Source: Shimia abyssi (lineage in GTDB: Bacteria > Pseudomonadota > Alphaproteobacteria > Rhodobacterales > Rhodobacteraceae). From it: a stretch of 64,000 bases of DNA. Position 1 is the stretch's first letter. The number at the start of each line of letters is the position of its first letter. The translations under genes were made by a program, and so were the position numbers. The notes under the pieces are model-generated. The model had not been told where the DNA came from. It did no database searches and saw only the letters and a list, made by a program, of their open reading frames with translations. The stretch lies in contig NZ_PYGJ01000004.1 in NCBI RefSeq assembly GCF_003014475.1, forward strand, positions 124,001-188,000, written 5' to 3'. Of this stretch, positions 8,351 through 15,707 are shown one piece after another.

Positions 8351-9261
8351 TCAGCCCGGCTGCGCGGGATGCTTTGGAACAGTATCTGGCGCATCGCGCG
8401 GCCCTGTCGGCGGTGTCCGAAAACACGGTGAAGGCCTATCATGGCGATTTGGTCGACTATCTGAATTTCATGTCTTTGTATAAGGGCGGGCCGCAGGGAT
8501 TGGCGCCGCTGACCGAGATTTCCGTGTCCGACATGCGCGCCTGGATGGCAGCGACGCGCAACCAAGGCGTGAGCGCACGGTCATTGGCGCGCAAGCTTTC
8601 TTCGGTAAAAAGTTTTTATCGCTGGCTGGCCGAGCGACATGGCTTCGAGCCAACAGCCGTCTTATCGGTACGGGCGCCGAAATTTCAGAACAAATTGCCC
8701 CGCCCCTTGCCCGAGGGTGCCGCGCGCGATGTTCTGGGCACGGTCGAAATGCAGTCTGACACGCCATGGATCGGCGCGCGGGATACGGCGGTGGTGACGT
8801 TGCTTTATGGCTGTGGATTGCGCATTTCCGAAGCGTTGGGACTGCAAGGCAAGGACGCGCCGTTGCCTGCGACGCTTAGAATATTGGGCAAAGGAGGCAA
8901 AGAGCGCATTGTCCCGGTGATCCCAGCCGCGCGCGATGCGGTTGAGACCTATCGCGCACAATGCCCCTACCCTTGCGAAACAGATGAGCCGCTTTTTCGG
9001 GGCGCGCGCGGGGGCGCGCTGAATGCTCGGCAGGTGCAAAAAGTGATGCAGCGCACCCGTATGCAACTGGGTCTGCCAGCAAGCGCGACGCCACATGCGA
9101 TGCGCCATAGCTTTGCCACCCATCTATTGAGCGCCGGTGGCGACCTGCGTGCCATTCAGGAGCTATTGGGTCATGCGTCGCTGTCGACGACACAAGCCTA
9201 TACGGCCGTGGATACGAACCGATTGATGGAAGTATACAACCGCACCCATCCCAAAGCCTGA
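8347..9261 (+). CDS. xerC: Tyrosine site-specific recombinase XerC
   Basis: 304 aa from a GTG start overlapping the DUF484 stop. XerC and XerD act at dif to resolve chromosome dimers. The N-terminal core-binding SAM-like domain spans about residues 1-110. The catalytic domain (about 120-300) has the full active site: Arg159 in CGLRISEA, Lys182 in GKGGKER, His250 and Arg253 in HAMRHSFATHLL, His276 in LLGHAS and the nucleophile Tyr285 in TTQAYT. The length and the DUF484 neighbour favour the housekeeping XerC over a phage integrase; XerD remains possible but less likely. Confidence 0.92.
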   Translation: MISPAARDALEQYLAHRAALSAVSENTVKAYHGDLVDYLNFMSLYKGGPQGLAPLTEISVSDMRAWMAATRNQGVSARSLARKLSSVKSFYRWLAERHGFEPTAVLSVRAPKFQNKLPRPLPEGAARDVLGTVEMQSDTPWIGARDTAVVTLLYGCGLRISEALGLQGKDAPLPATLRILGKGGKERIVPVIPAARDAVETYRAQCPYPCETDEPLFRGARGGALNARQVQKVMQRTRMQLGLPASATPHAMRHSFATHLLSAGGDLRAIQELLGHASLSTTQAYTAVDTNRLMEVYNRTHPKA

Positions 9262-9407
9262 ATGCTCCCACCACCTTATAGACGCAGCAAGCTGCGCCGA
9301 AAGGTGGTGGGGGTGGCTCAGCACGCTGAGCCTGTGAGGGGCTTTGCCCCTCTGTCTGCAAGCAGACATTCACCCTAAAGTATTTCGGGCGAGATGAAAA
9401 AGGCGGG
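9262..9407. repeat. Tandem hairpin array and dispersed repeat element downstream of xerC
   Basis: Right after the xerC stop come four consecutive inverted repeats: an 11-bp stem CCCACCACCTT/AAGGTGGTGGG (9267-9277 and 9301-9311) enclosing CGCAGC-AA-GCTGCG (9283-9296); GGCTCAGC-AC-GCTGAGCC (9315-9332); GAGGGGC-TTT-GCCCCTC (9336-9352); and GTCTGC-AA-GCAGAC (9354-9367). They end in CACCCTAAAGTATTTCGGGC plus GAGATGAA, a variant of the element also found at 43991 and 55946. It probably works as a transcription end structure or REP-like repeat between the convergent xerC and dehydrogenase genes. Confidence 0.7.
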
Positions 9408-9468
9408 CCTTACATCTTCTCAATGTTTCTAAATACCCAAATTCTGACAGCCCAGCAGGTGCTATGGG

Positions 9469-10431
9469 TCAGGCTCTATCTCTTACACTGCCTTGTGGGA
9501 TCACTTCATAGCCCGGTTCTTCGGGTTCATCGTCGCTCATTTCTGGTGGGAAGCCGGGGGCTGTGATGTCGAGGCCTGTCGCTTCTTCCAGTCGTTTGAT
9601 GATATTGGGGCTGAGTTCGCGTTCGCCAAAACGAGCGATGGCGTCGTCGAAGATTTTTATCATCAGCGGGTTCATTTCAAGCGGTACACCGGCGCGGTCG
9701 GCCACTTCTTGGAAGAGGCCGATATCCTTTTTCACCAGATCCATGGTGAAGGAAATATCGCGCGAACCATTGAGAATGACCTGACTTTCAGTTTCATGCA
9801 CGAAGGAGGTGCCTGAGCTGATCTTGATCGCCTCGTACGCTGTGTTGAGGTCCATGCCCGCGGCCTTGGCAGTGACCAGTGCCTCGGAGCATGTGATCAG
9901 ATTGGCGGTCGCGAGGTAATTGGTGATCACTTTGAGCACCGAGGCAGAGCCGATGTCACCAGTATGCAGGATACGTCGGCCCATGGTGGTCAGCAGCGGC
10001 AGGATGCGATCAAACGTGGCGCGGTCGCAGCCTGCAAAGATCGAGATATTGCCCGTATCTGCGCGGTGGCATCCACCCGAGACCGGGCAGTCAACCGCTG
10101 CGCCACCTCGCGCGATAACCATGGCACCCAGCCGTTTGACCTCGGCTTCGTCGGTGGTGGACATTTCCATCCAGATTTTGCCGGGGGTGATCTCGGGCAG
10201 CATCTCATGCAGCACTGCGTCCGAGGCGGCGGGGGATGGCAGGCAAGTGATCACAGCATCGCAATCGCGCATCAGCTGGGCGGGGTTCTCGGCGGCGTCC
10301 GCACCCTCGGCCACTTTGCCAGCAATCAGCGTTTCATTGAGGTCGTAAACCATCAGGTCCACGCCATTGCGCAGCAGGCTACCGCTGAGTTTGCCACCGA
10401 CATTTCCGAGGCCAATAAATCCGATTTTCAT
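9469..10431 (-). CDS. 3-hydroxyisobutyrate / beta-hydroxyacid dehydrogenase family protein
   Basis: 320 aa from the ATG at 10431, preceded by GGGGAG; the longer frame upstream runs through a hairpin and is not used. NAD(P)-dependent oxidation of a beta-hydroxyacid is the family activity. The Rossmann motif is KIGFIGLGNVGGKL at residues 2-15. The substrate-binding motif is DCPVSGGCHRADTG (about 118-131), where 3-hydroxyisobutyrate dehydrogenases have DAPVSGG. The catalytic Lys lies in LKVITNYLATANLI (about 170). It lies downstream of the racemase/M24/PLP-lyase genes on the same strand, 96 nt from the last of them, and probably completes the same pathway. The exact hydroxyacid is unknown. Confidence 0.85.
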   Translation of the reverse strand: MKIGFIGLGNVGGKLSGSLLRNGVDLMVYDLNETLIAGKVAEGADAAENPAQLMRDCDAVITCLPSPAASDAVLHEMLPEITPGKIWMEMSTTDEAEVKRLGAMVIARGGAAVDCPVSGGCHRADTGNISIFAGCDRATFDRILPLLTTMGRRILHTGDIGSASVLKVITNYLATANLITCSEALVTAKAAGMDLNTAYEAIKISSGTSFVHETESQVILNGSRDISFTMDLVKKDIGLFQEVADRAGVPLEMNPLMIKIFDDAIARFGERELSPNIIKRLEEATGLDITAPGFPPEMSDDEPEEPGYEVIPQGSVRDRA

Positions 10432-10433
10432 GT

Positions 10434-10463
10434 AAAAACTCCCCTGTTTCTGTTTCAGGGGAG
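10434..10463 (-). terminator. Intrinsic-terminator-like hairpin that includes the dehydrogenase ribosome binding site
   Basis: Read on the minus strand: CTCCCCTG, a 9-nt loop (AAACAGAAA), CAGGGGAG, then TTTTT, then ACATG. The 8-bp stem is perfect and followed by five T, the form of a Rho-independent terminator. It ends 2 nt before the dehydrogenase start codon. The 3' arm is also that gene's Shine-Dalgarno sequence. It could therefore end the upstream operon, block translation of the dehydrogenase, or both. Confidence 0.65.
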
Positions 10464-10527
10464 CGGAGCGGTGTGGGCTTGTCATGTCTGTCTGCGACAT
10501 GTGGCCGGGCAAAGAACCGTGGTGACG

Positions 10528-11274
10528 TTAGGTCGCGAAAAGCCGTCCGGGCGCAGAGGCTGCAAGGGGCGCTCCGGAGAGGCGGGCCATGTGCCACGCA
10601 AGGCATTGGTTGGAGCTGAGCGCGGGTTTGTTGAGGGCGGCCTCGATCTTTGGGATAACGTCAAGGGTGCGCAGGTTGGTGCAGGAGAGGAAGACCCCTT
10701 CGATTGCGTCGTCTTGGCCCACCTGAAGGGCTGCGTTTGTGATTGAGGCACAATCGATGCGGGCGACGCGTTCTTCTCCGGCTTCGCCGAAAGAGACCAT
10801 GGCGGGCACGGAAACACCCACAGCTTCAAAGGCTTGCACCACAGGGGTGGAAACCTTTTCAATGTAAGGCGTGACCATGCCGATACGCGTGAGGCCGAGT
10901 GCCCTGCACGCCGCGAGAGCGGCGGTGAGCGGGTCGGAGACGGCTGTATCACCGGCACCTGAGCGGACCAATTCAGCCACACGTGGCGCGCCGATCAGGG
11001 TGGTGGCCGAGGTGCAGCCATAGCCGACGGCGCCAAAGGGGGCGGCGGGGGGAAAGAGGCTGGCGGCGGCGGGGATGGCTGCCTCCATCGCGGTCAGGCT
11101 GTCGGGTGTGACCTCGGCCCCGGATGGTACGCGGCTGGTATAGAGGGCGACATCCGATGTCGGAAACAGGCAGCGCATGTCCTGTTCCAGAGTTTCGTCA
11201 AATTGCAGCACAATCAGGCCGAGCGTGGCGGTTGTACCGATGGGACCAGTGAGGGTGAAGGGGGCGATGTCCAT
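10528..11274 (-). CDS. Asp/Glu racemase-fold enzyme (maleate isomerase / EutA-like)
   Basis: 248 aa. Both active-site cysteines of the Asp/Glu racemase superfamily are present: Cys in GYGCTSATTL (about residue 87) and Cys in FLSCTNLRTLDVI (about 197). The N-terminal GPIGTTATLGLIVLQFDETLE and the mid-protein RIGMVTPY are typical of the maleate cis-trans isomerase / arylmalonate decarboxylase / EutA group. EutA takes part in ectoine catabolism. The gene begins 4 nt after the M24 gene stop, so it is coupled to it. The reaction here (racemisation, isomerisation or decarboxylation) is not known. Confidence 0.82.
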   Translation of the reverse strand: MDIAPFTLTGPIGTTATLGLIVLQFDETLEQDMRCLFPTSDVALYTSRVPSGAEVTPDSLTAMEAAIPAAASLFPPAAPFGAVGYGCTSATTLIGAPRVAELVRSGAGDTAVSDPLTAALAACRALGLTRIGMVTPYIEKVSTPVVQAFEAVGVSVPAMVSFGEAGEERVARIDCASITNAALQVGQDDAIEGVFLSCTNLRTLDVIPKIEAALNKPALSSNQCLAWHMARLSGAPLAASAPGRLFAT

Positions 11275-11278
11275 TTGA

Positions 11279-12442
11279 TTACCTCAGGATTGGCAGATCG
11301 GCGGGCGCGCGGGTCGAGAGCAACTCGGGGCCGTTGTCGCGCAGGACGATGTTTTCCTCGTGTACGAGGATTTTGCTGGGCGCGATTTCAACGCCGGGCT
11401 CCAGCGTCAGCACCATACCAGCGCGCAGCGTGGTCTGGTCATTTGGCGTAAAGGACGGCCATTCGGTGAGGGTGATACCGAGCCCATGGCCAAGGCGACC
11501 ACCGCCGGGTTTGGCACCAAGGCGGGTCAGTTCACGATCAAAAAGTGCGTGCACATCACAGGCGCGCATACCCGGGCGCAGTTCAGAGAGAGCGGTATCA
11601 GTAGCGGCAAAGAGTGCCGCGTGGGCGCGTTTGACTGCATCAGATGGCGCGCCGATGGCATAGTTTCGGTCAAAGTCGCAGAAATACCCATCAAGCACCG
11701 CGCCGGTATCAAGCATCAGAACGTCGCCGTTTTGCAAGGGTTTCGGTCCGGCGGGAGAGATCACATCCCCATAGCCTCCCTGCCCTGCGCCGCCAGCCGT
11801 GTAGCTGACCCAATCCGCACCCGAGTGCAGGAGTGCTATCTGGAAATCCCGGAACACATGGTCAAGCCGCGCGCCGGGACCCGCAAATTCGGGCACCTTG
11901 GCAAAGGCCGCATCGGCCACGGCGCATGCGGCACGAATTTTTGCAATTTCGGCTTCGGATTTGATTTCGCGGGTGCGCTGGACCGTGTCAGTGGCGTCGA
12001 CAAAGCTGCGCGGAGCAAGGGTTTGGGTGGCGCGCAAATAGTCACCAAGCGGCATACGCAAATGGGTTTCGAGACCCATGGGGATGCCGATGGTGCCGGT
12101 TGCCGGGACACTGCCAGAGAGCGTGTCACAGAGCAGGCTGACGCCATCGTCGCCCGGAAATGGCGCGTCCCATGTGCGAATGTCGGTAAGCCAGCTTTGC
12201 CCCATCAGGTCTGCGCCGATGGCGGGGATCACGGCGATGGGGGTGCCGCTGGCCGGGACCACCACAAACCACGGGCGTGCGGGGCTTTCCCAAAAGCGGG
12301 TCAGGAAGCCGGTGACATAAAATATGTCGGCTGCCGAGGTGAGCAAAAGCGCGTCCTGTCCGGCGGCGGACATGGCCGATTGCAGGCGCGCCACGCGCGT
12401 TTCAAATTCGCTGTGGGGAAAGCCGCGCGCGGGGTCAGCCAT
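11279..12442 (-). CDS. M24 family metallopeptidase-fold hydrolase (ectoine-hydrolase/EutD- or prolidase-like)
   Basis: 387 aa from the ATG at 12442, which overlaps the PLP-lyase stop by 8 nt. A creatinase-type N-terminal domain covers about residues 10-140 and a pita-bread catalytic domain about 150-380. All five metal ligands are readable: Asp in DVLMLDTGAVLDGYFCDFDR (two Asp), His in GHGLGITLTEWP, Glu in LTLEPGVEI and Glu in LVHEENIVL. In ectoine breakdown the M24 enzyme DoeA/EutD opens the ectoine ring; other relatives are aminopeptidase P and creatinase. The neighbours suggest ring or amide hydrolysis of a small nitrogen compound. Substrate unknown. Confidence 0.85.
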   Translation of the reverse strand: MADPARGFPHSEFETRVARLQSAMSAAGQDALLLTSAADIFYVTGFLTRFWESPARPWFVVVPASGTPIAVIPAIGADLMGQSWLTDIRTWDAPFPGDDGVSLLCDTLSGSVPATGTIGIPMGLETHLRMPLGDYLRATQTLAPRSFVDATDTVQRTREIKSEAEIAKIRAACAVADAAFAKVPEFAGPGARLDHVFRDFQIALLHSGADWVSYTAGGAGQGGYGDVISPAGPKPLQNGDVLMLDTGAVLDGYFCDFDRNYAIGAPSDAVKRAHAALFAATDTALSELRPGMRACDVHALFDRELTRLGAKPGGGRLGHGLGITLTEWPSFTPNDQTTLRAGMVLTLEPGVEIAPSKILVHEENIVLRDNGPELLSTRAPADLPILR

Positions 12443-13499
12443 CTTCGGGGCCTTCGCTGAGGAAGGTGAGCACATTGGCGTCCGGGCCGATCCCGTCAAG
12501 GTCGGTGAGCAACGCAGCGATGGCGGCAACGCCGGAAGGGGTGCTGTCAAATCCGGCAGCGGCGAGGGTTTGGGTCGCTGTTGCCGCGTCCTCTTCGGTG
12601 ATCGTCACAAATCGGTCGGCATCGCGGGCGAGGCCGTTGAGCGCCACCAGTGAAGCGGTTTTGCAATCCAGCCGTCCCATGTCCGAGACCGGGCCGGTGG
12701 TATCGACCAGTTTTCCGGCACGGATGCTTTCGATCAACGCCGGGGCCGCGACGGGTTCGACTACGATAATCTCGGGCGTGTCCCCCCATTGAGCCCGGGC
12801 AAAGGCGGCGACGGCGGCGGCAAGCCCCCCGACCCCGGCTTGCAGCAGGATATGGGTGGGGGGCGACGGAATTTGTGCGGCGGCTTCGGCGGCCATTTGC
12901 AGATACCCCTCCATCACGCGCATTCCGGGGGCGGTGGTGCCGTCCCATGTGCTGTCAGACAGCAAGGACCAACCGTTGGCGGCGGCATCATTGGCGGCGG
13001 CGACCATGCTGGCCTCGTAATCGTCGCCAGCGCGCACGACCTCGGCGTTTTGGGCGCGCAGGCGGTCGGCAAAGGGTTCGGGCACAGTGTTGGCGAGATA
13101 GATCACCGCGCGTGCGCCAAAGATGCGCGCGCCTGCTGCAACAGACATGCCGTGATTGCCTGCGGACGCGGTTGCATAGGTGCGGCCCGTCAGCGCCGTG
13201 GACCAGTCCGAAGGCTGAGTTGCGGCGGCGTCATGGGCGATACAATAGGCCGCGCCAAGGGCTTTGAAACTGCCAAGGCCCATGCGGGTGCGTTCATCCT
13301 TGATCCAGAGGCTGGCGACACCTGCCCGAGCAGCGATTGCGGGCGCTGGCGTTAGCGGTGTTTCCCCATGTGCCGGGCATAGGGCGAGCAATTTGGCGAC
13401 GGCGGTGGCGTCATGGCTTGGAAACAGGCCGCCCTGCGGCAGTCCAGTGCCGCGAAACGGATTGGTAAGGACATTGCGCGGGCTGTGGTCGTCTGGCAT
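12435..13499 (-). CDS. PLP-dependent ammonia-lyase/dehydratase (diaminopropionate ammonia-lyase / EutB-like)
   Basis: 354 aa from the ATG at 13499; the longer open frame upstream crosses the divergent promoter. Fold type II PLP enzyme: the Schiff-base Lys is in RMGLGSFKALGAAYC (about residue 66), the Asn-containing cofactor loop is TASAGNHGMSVAAGA (about 101), and the glycine-rich phosphate loop is LLQAGVGGLAAAVAA (about 206). It resembles diaminopropionate ammonia-lyase and the threonine-dehydratase-like EutB of ectoine catabolism. Such enzymes eliminate ammonia or water from a beta-substituted amino acid to give a keto acid. First gene of the four-gene operon, divergent from the Lrp gene that probably controls it. 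Confidence 0.87.
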   Translation of the reverse strand: MPDDHSPRNVLTNPFRGTGLPQGGLFPSHDATAVAKLLALCPAHGETPLTPAPAIAARAGVASLWIKDERTRMGLGSFKALGAAYCIAHDAAATQPSDWSTALTGRTYATASAGNHGMSVAAGARIFGARAVIYLANTVPEPFADRLRAQNAEVVRAGDDYEASMVAAANDAAANGWSLLSDSTWDGTTAPGMRVMEGYLQMAAEAAAQIPSPPTHILLQAGVGGLAAAVAAFARAQWGDTPEIIVVEPVAAPALIESIRAGKLVDTTGPVSDMGRLDCKTASLVALNGLARDADRFVTITEEDAATATQTLAAAGFDSTPSGVAAIAALLTDLDGIGPDANVLTFLSEGPEDG

Positions 13500-13558
13500 G
13501 GGGCGCTTTCTGTTGACTTGGACAAGTTGCGTGACCAAGGCTAGCGCAACGTGATGGG

Positions 13559-13606
13559 CGTTTTGCCCCAAGATTGGGAATTTCTGGGTCGTTTGCCCCC
13601 AATCTT
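13559..13606. promoter_or_regulatory. Repeats in the divergent region upstream of the Lrp gene (candidate Lrp operator)
   Basis: Two imperfect direct repeats, CGTTTTGCCCCAAGATT (13559-13575) and CGTTTGCCCCCAATCTT (13590-13606), start 31 bp apart, about three helical turns. Overlapping them is a perfect inverted repeat AAGATTGGG (13570-13578) / CCCAATCTT (13598-13606). They lie just before the Shine-Dalgarno of the Lrp gene and about 60-110 bp upstream of the PLP-lyase start. Phased repeats of this kind suit binding by an Lrp/AsnC multimer. Confidence 0.5.
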
Positions 13607-13623
13607 TTCCAGAGGAGACCGAA

Positions 13624-14088
13624 ATGGTCGCAGAATTAGATGACATTGACCGGCGGCTTTTGACAGCGGTGCAAAAGAACACTCGGCTGACGGCGGATGA
13701 ACTGGGCGAGATCGCAGGTGTGTCACGCTCTGCCGTGCAGCGACGACTTAAACGGTTTCGCGAGGAGGGCGTCATAGAGGCGGACATTGCCGTTGTTTCG
13801 CCCAAGGCGGTAGGGCGGCCTATGACCTTTGTTGTAGAGGTTGAGATGGAGCGGGAACGGACGGACCTGCTGGACGAATTCCGCCGTTCGATGTTGGCAC
13901 TGGATGATGTGCAACAGTGTTATTACGTAACTGGACAGGCGGATTTTATCCTCGTCGTGACAGCGCCGGATATGGGGGCATATGAAGAATTCAGCCGCAG
14001 GGTGTTTAACGACAACCCCAATATCCGCCGGTTTCACAGCAATGTTGTGATTGACCGGGTCAAGGTGGGGTTGCAGGTGCCGGTTTGA
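13624..14088 (+). CDS. Lrp/AsnC family transcriptional regulator
   Basis: 154 aa, the normal length for a one-HTH feast/famine regulator. The N-terminal HTH is LDDIDRRLLTAVQKNTRLTADELGEIAGVSRSAVQRRLKR in part (about residues 5-45). The C-terminal RAM effector domain (about 70-145) contains YYVTGQADFILVVTAPD and ends FHSNVVIDRVKVGLQV. AGAGGAG precedes the ATG. It diverges from the PLP-lyase/M24/racemase operon; AsnC-type regulators also accompany ectoine eut operons. It most likely senses the amino acid or amine fed into that operon. Confidence 0.9.
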   Translation: MVAELDDIDRRLLTAVQKNTRLTADELGEIAGVSRSAVQRRLKRFREEGVIEADIAVVSPKAVGRPMTFVVEVEMERERTDLLDEFRRSMLALDDVQQCYYVTGQADFILVVTAPDMGAYEEFSRRVFNDNPNIRRFHSNVVIDRVKVGLQVPV

Positions 14089-14147
14089 CCACATTTCAGG
14101 CGACGAATTTGCCTGTCAGCATGAAGTGAGTTGCGAAGGAGATCAAC

Positions 14148-14537
14148 GTGGACGACATTGACTTCATTCCCGAAGGGTATCGGTCGATTACACCGTACTT
14201 CACTGTTGTTGATGCCGATGAGTTGATCTCTTTTCTGATCGCTGCATTCGATGCATCCGTGGTGAAAGAAAACAGGTACGACGATGGCCGCATCCAACAC
14301 GCACGTCTGCGCATTGGCAACTCTATCATCATGCTGAACCAAAGCACGGCAGACTATCCGGCCAACACGTCTCAGATGCACCTGTATGTGGACGATACTG
14401 ATGCAGCCTATCATAAGGCGGTGAAATTGGGGGCCGAACCGCTAATGAAACCGAATGACCGGCCGCACGGGGACCGAATGGCGGGACTCAAAGACCCGTG
14501 TGGTAATATCTGGTGGATCGCATCACCCGGTGTATGA
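14148..14537 (+). CDS. VOC-family (glyoxalase / PhnB-like) protein
   Basis: 129 aa from a GTG start with AAGGAG 7 nt upstream. Paired beta-alpha-beta-beta-beta modules of the vicinal oxygen chelate fold are visible: ITPYFTVVDADELISFLIAAF at the start, MHLYVDDTDAAYHKAVKLGA in the middle and the common ending DRMAGLKDPCGNIWWIA. Its closest flavour is the PhnB/YdeM group, often annotated as glyoxalase or bleomycin-resistance proteins, whose substrates are mostly unknown. It lies between the Lrp gene and a duplicated fragment of the 3' end of an Lrp gene. Confidence 0.83.
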   Translation: MDDIDFIPEGYRSITPYFTVVDADELISFLIAAFDASVVKENRYDDGRIQHARLRIGNSIIMLNQSTADYPANTSQMHLYVDDTDAAYHKAVKLGAEPLMKPNDRPHGDRMAGLKDPCGNIWWIASPGV

Positions 14538-14586
14538 GCGTTTATGAGGAGGTCAGTCAGCGGGAGTTCATAGATACACCCAGTAG

Positions 14587-14652
14587 CCGGTGGTTCGTCG
14601 CAATATGGTGATTGATCGGGTGAAGGTGGAGTTGCGGGCACAGGTTTTCTGA
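14587..14652 (+). pseudogene. 3'-terminal fragment of an Lrp/AsnC gene
   Basis: The 22 codons before the TGA at 14650 read VVRRNMVIDRVKVELRAQVF near the end, closely matching the C-terminus of the intact Lrp gene (RRFHSNVVIDRVKVGLQVPV). The nucleotides also match well (for example GTGATTGATCGGGTGAAGGT against GTGATTGACCGGGTCAAGGT). A stop codon lies directly upstream and no start or HTH part remains. It is a relic of a second Lrp gene or a partial duplication, separated from the intact copy by the VOC gene. Confidence 0.75.
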
Positions 14653-14754
14653 CAAAGCAAAGGCATAAATCGCTATTTTTGGAGTGTGCGCGTTGTTCAT
14701 GATACATCACCCTAATGCAAGAGCCTTGCGGTATTTAGGTTAAGGGAGATCAAA

Positions 14755-15543
14755 TTGGACAAATTTCGTTTGACGCACGCAGCGGCGCAAAAATACGACA
14801 ATCACAGCGTACCAGCAATGTTTGGCCCCCTGGCGCGCGCCACTTTGGACAGGACATCTTTGCCAGCGGGTGCCCATATAATAGATATTGCATGTGGTAC
14901 CGGCGCCCTAACACGCGAGGTGGCCGCTCGGTTACAAGGAAGTGGCCGCATTGTGGGTGCGGACTTGAACGAGACGATGACTGAGTTAGCGGCTCAACGT
15001 CATCCAACTGATGCCCACGACGCTACTTATGTCGCTTCTGACGTGTGCGATCTCCCGTTTGAGGCGGGTGCTTTCGACCTAGCCTTTTGCCAACAAGGCT
15101 TACAGTTTTTTCCCGACAAGGCGGCGGCGCTAACTGAAATCCGGCGTATTCTCAAAACAGAGGGAGAGCTGAAGCTTACCTGCTGGAGTGCGATTTCTCC
15201 GTTCAATGGAGCATTGTCTGAAGCTTTGAACGATCAAGTTGGAGAAGCGGCATCAAATAAGGCAAAAGCACCGTTTTCTTTTCGAGACGAGAAGGTCATC
15301 CGTGACCTTTTGGAGGGCGCTGGTTTTACAATAGAAGCCCGCCAAAACATCGTTCTCGAGCGGCGGTTTGACAACTTGTTCGAACAGATAATGGCGTTGC
15401 CAATCGAGAAAGATTTGAGAGAAGCCGGAGATGATGTGGCAAATGCAGTTGTCAAAGACGTGGCCGCAAAGCTCAAAAAATATGCGGTAAACGACACCTT
15501 TGTCGTACCGCAAGAAGCCTATTTGTTTGAAGCGCGTGCCTAG
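14755..15543 (+). CDS. Class I SAM-dependent methyltransferase (UbiE/Methyltransf_11 type)
   Basis: 262 aa from a TTG start preceded by GGGAG 6 nt upstream. SAM-binding motif I is IIDIACGTGALTREVAARL (about residues 42-60). Motif II has the acidic residue in GRIVGADLNETM (about 65), then YVASDVCDLPFEAGAFDLAF (about 92), the usual post-motif for this family, and later FCQQGLQFFPDKAAALTEIRR. The methyl acceptor cannot be inferred; small-molecule methylation is typical. Codon use looks more AT-rich than the neighbours, which may point to a different origin. It is a single gene ending before the icd terminator. Confidence 0.85.
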   Translation: MDKFRLTHAAAQKYDNHSVPAMFGPLARATLDRTSLPAGAHIIDIACGTGALTREVAARLQGSGRIVGADLNETMTELAAQRHPTDAHDATYVASDVCDLPFEAGAFDLAFCQQGLQFFPDKAAALTEIRRILKTEGELKLTCWSAISPFNGALSEALNDQVGEAASNKAKAPFSFRDEKVIRDLLEGAGFTIEARQNIVLERRFDNLFEQIMALPIEKDLREAGDDVANAVVKDVAAKLKKYAVNDTFVVPQEAYLFEARA

Positions 15544-15651
15544 TTTGCCCTGATGGCACTGGATAACTGGGTCAAATACGATCCGGAAACTGGCTGCATA
15601 TTGCTTACTGTGGACACGCACCGGACATTGACATACCAATACCACCAGCAG

Positions 15652-15680
15652 AAAAAGCCGCTCATTTCTGAGCGGCCTTT
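15652..15680. terminator. Bidirectional terminator between the methyltransferase gene and icd
   Basis: AAAAA-GCCGCTCA-TTTC-TGAGCGGC-CTTTCT: a perfect 8-bp stem with a 4-nt loop at 15657-15676. The A-run on the left becomes a T-run on the minus strand, giving a good Rho-independent terminator for icd; toward the right it can also end transcription of the methyltransferase gene. Confidence 0.85.
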
Positions 15681-15707
15681 CTAAATTTGTCTCAATTTTT
15701 TAGTTAC

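Noticed and set aside
8347-9261. XerC-like gene as a phage or island integrase
   Set aside because: Length, DUF484 partner and the absence of attachment-site repeats or phage genes favour the housekeeping recombinase.
9262-9368. Hairpin array as a CRISPR array
   Set aside because: The stems differ from one another in sequence and length, there are no equal-length spacers, and no cas gene is nearby.
11360-12460. A 366-codon plus-strand frame opposite the M24 gene
   Set aside because: Antisense frame of a gene with all catalytic residues; no recognisable protein features or ribosome binding site.
10528-13499. Full ectoine-utilisation (eut/doe) operon
   Set aside because: EutC (ornithine cyclodeaminase-like), EutE (deacetylase) and the transporter are missing, so only resemblance is claimed.
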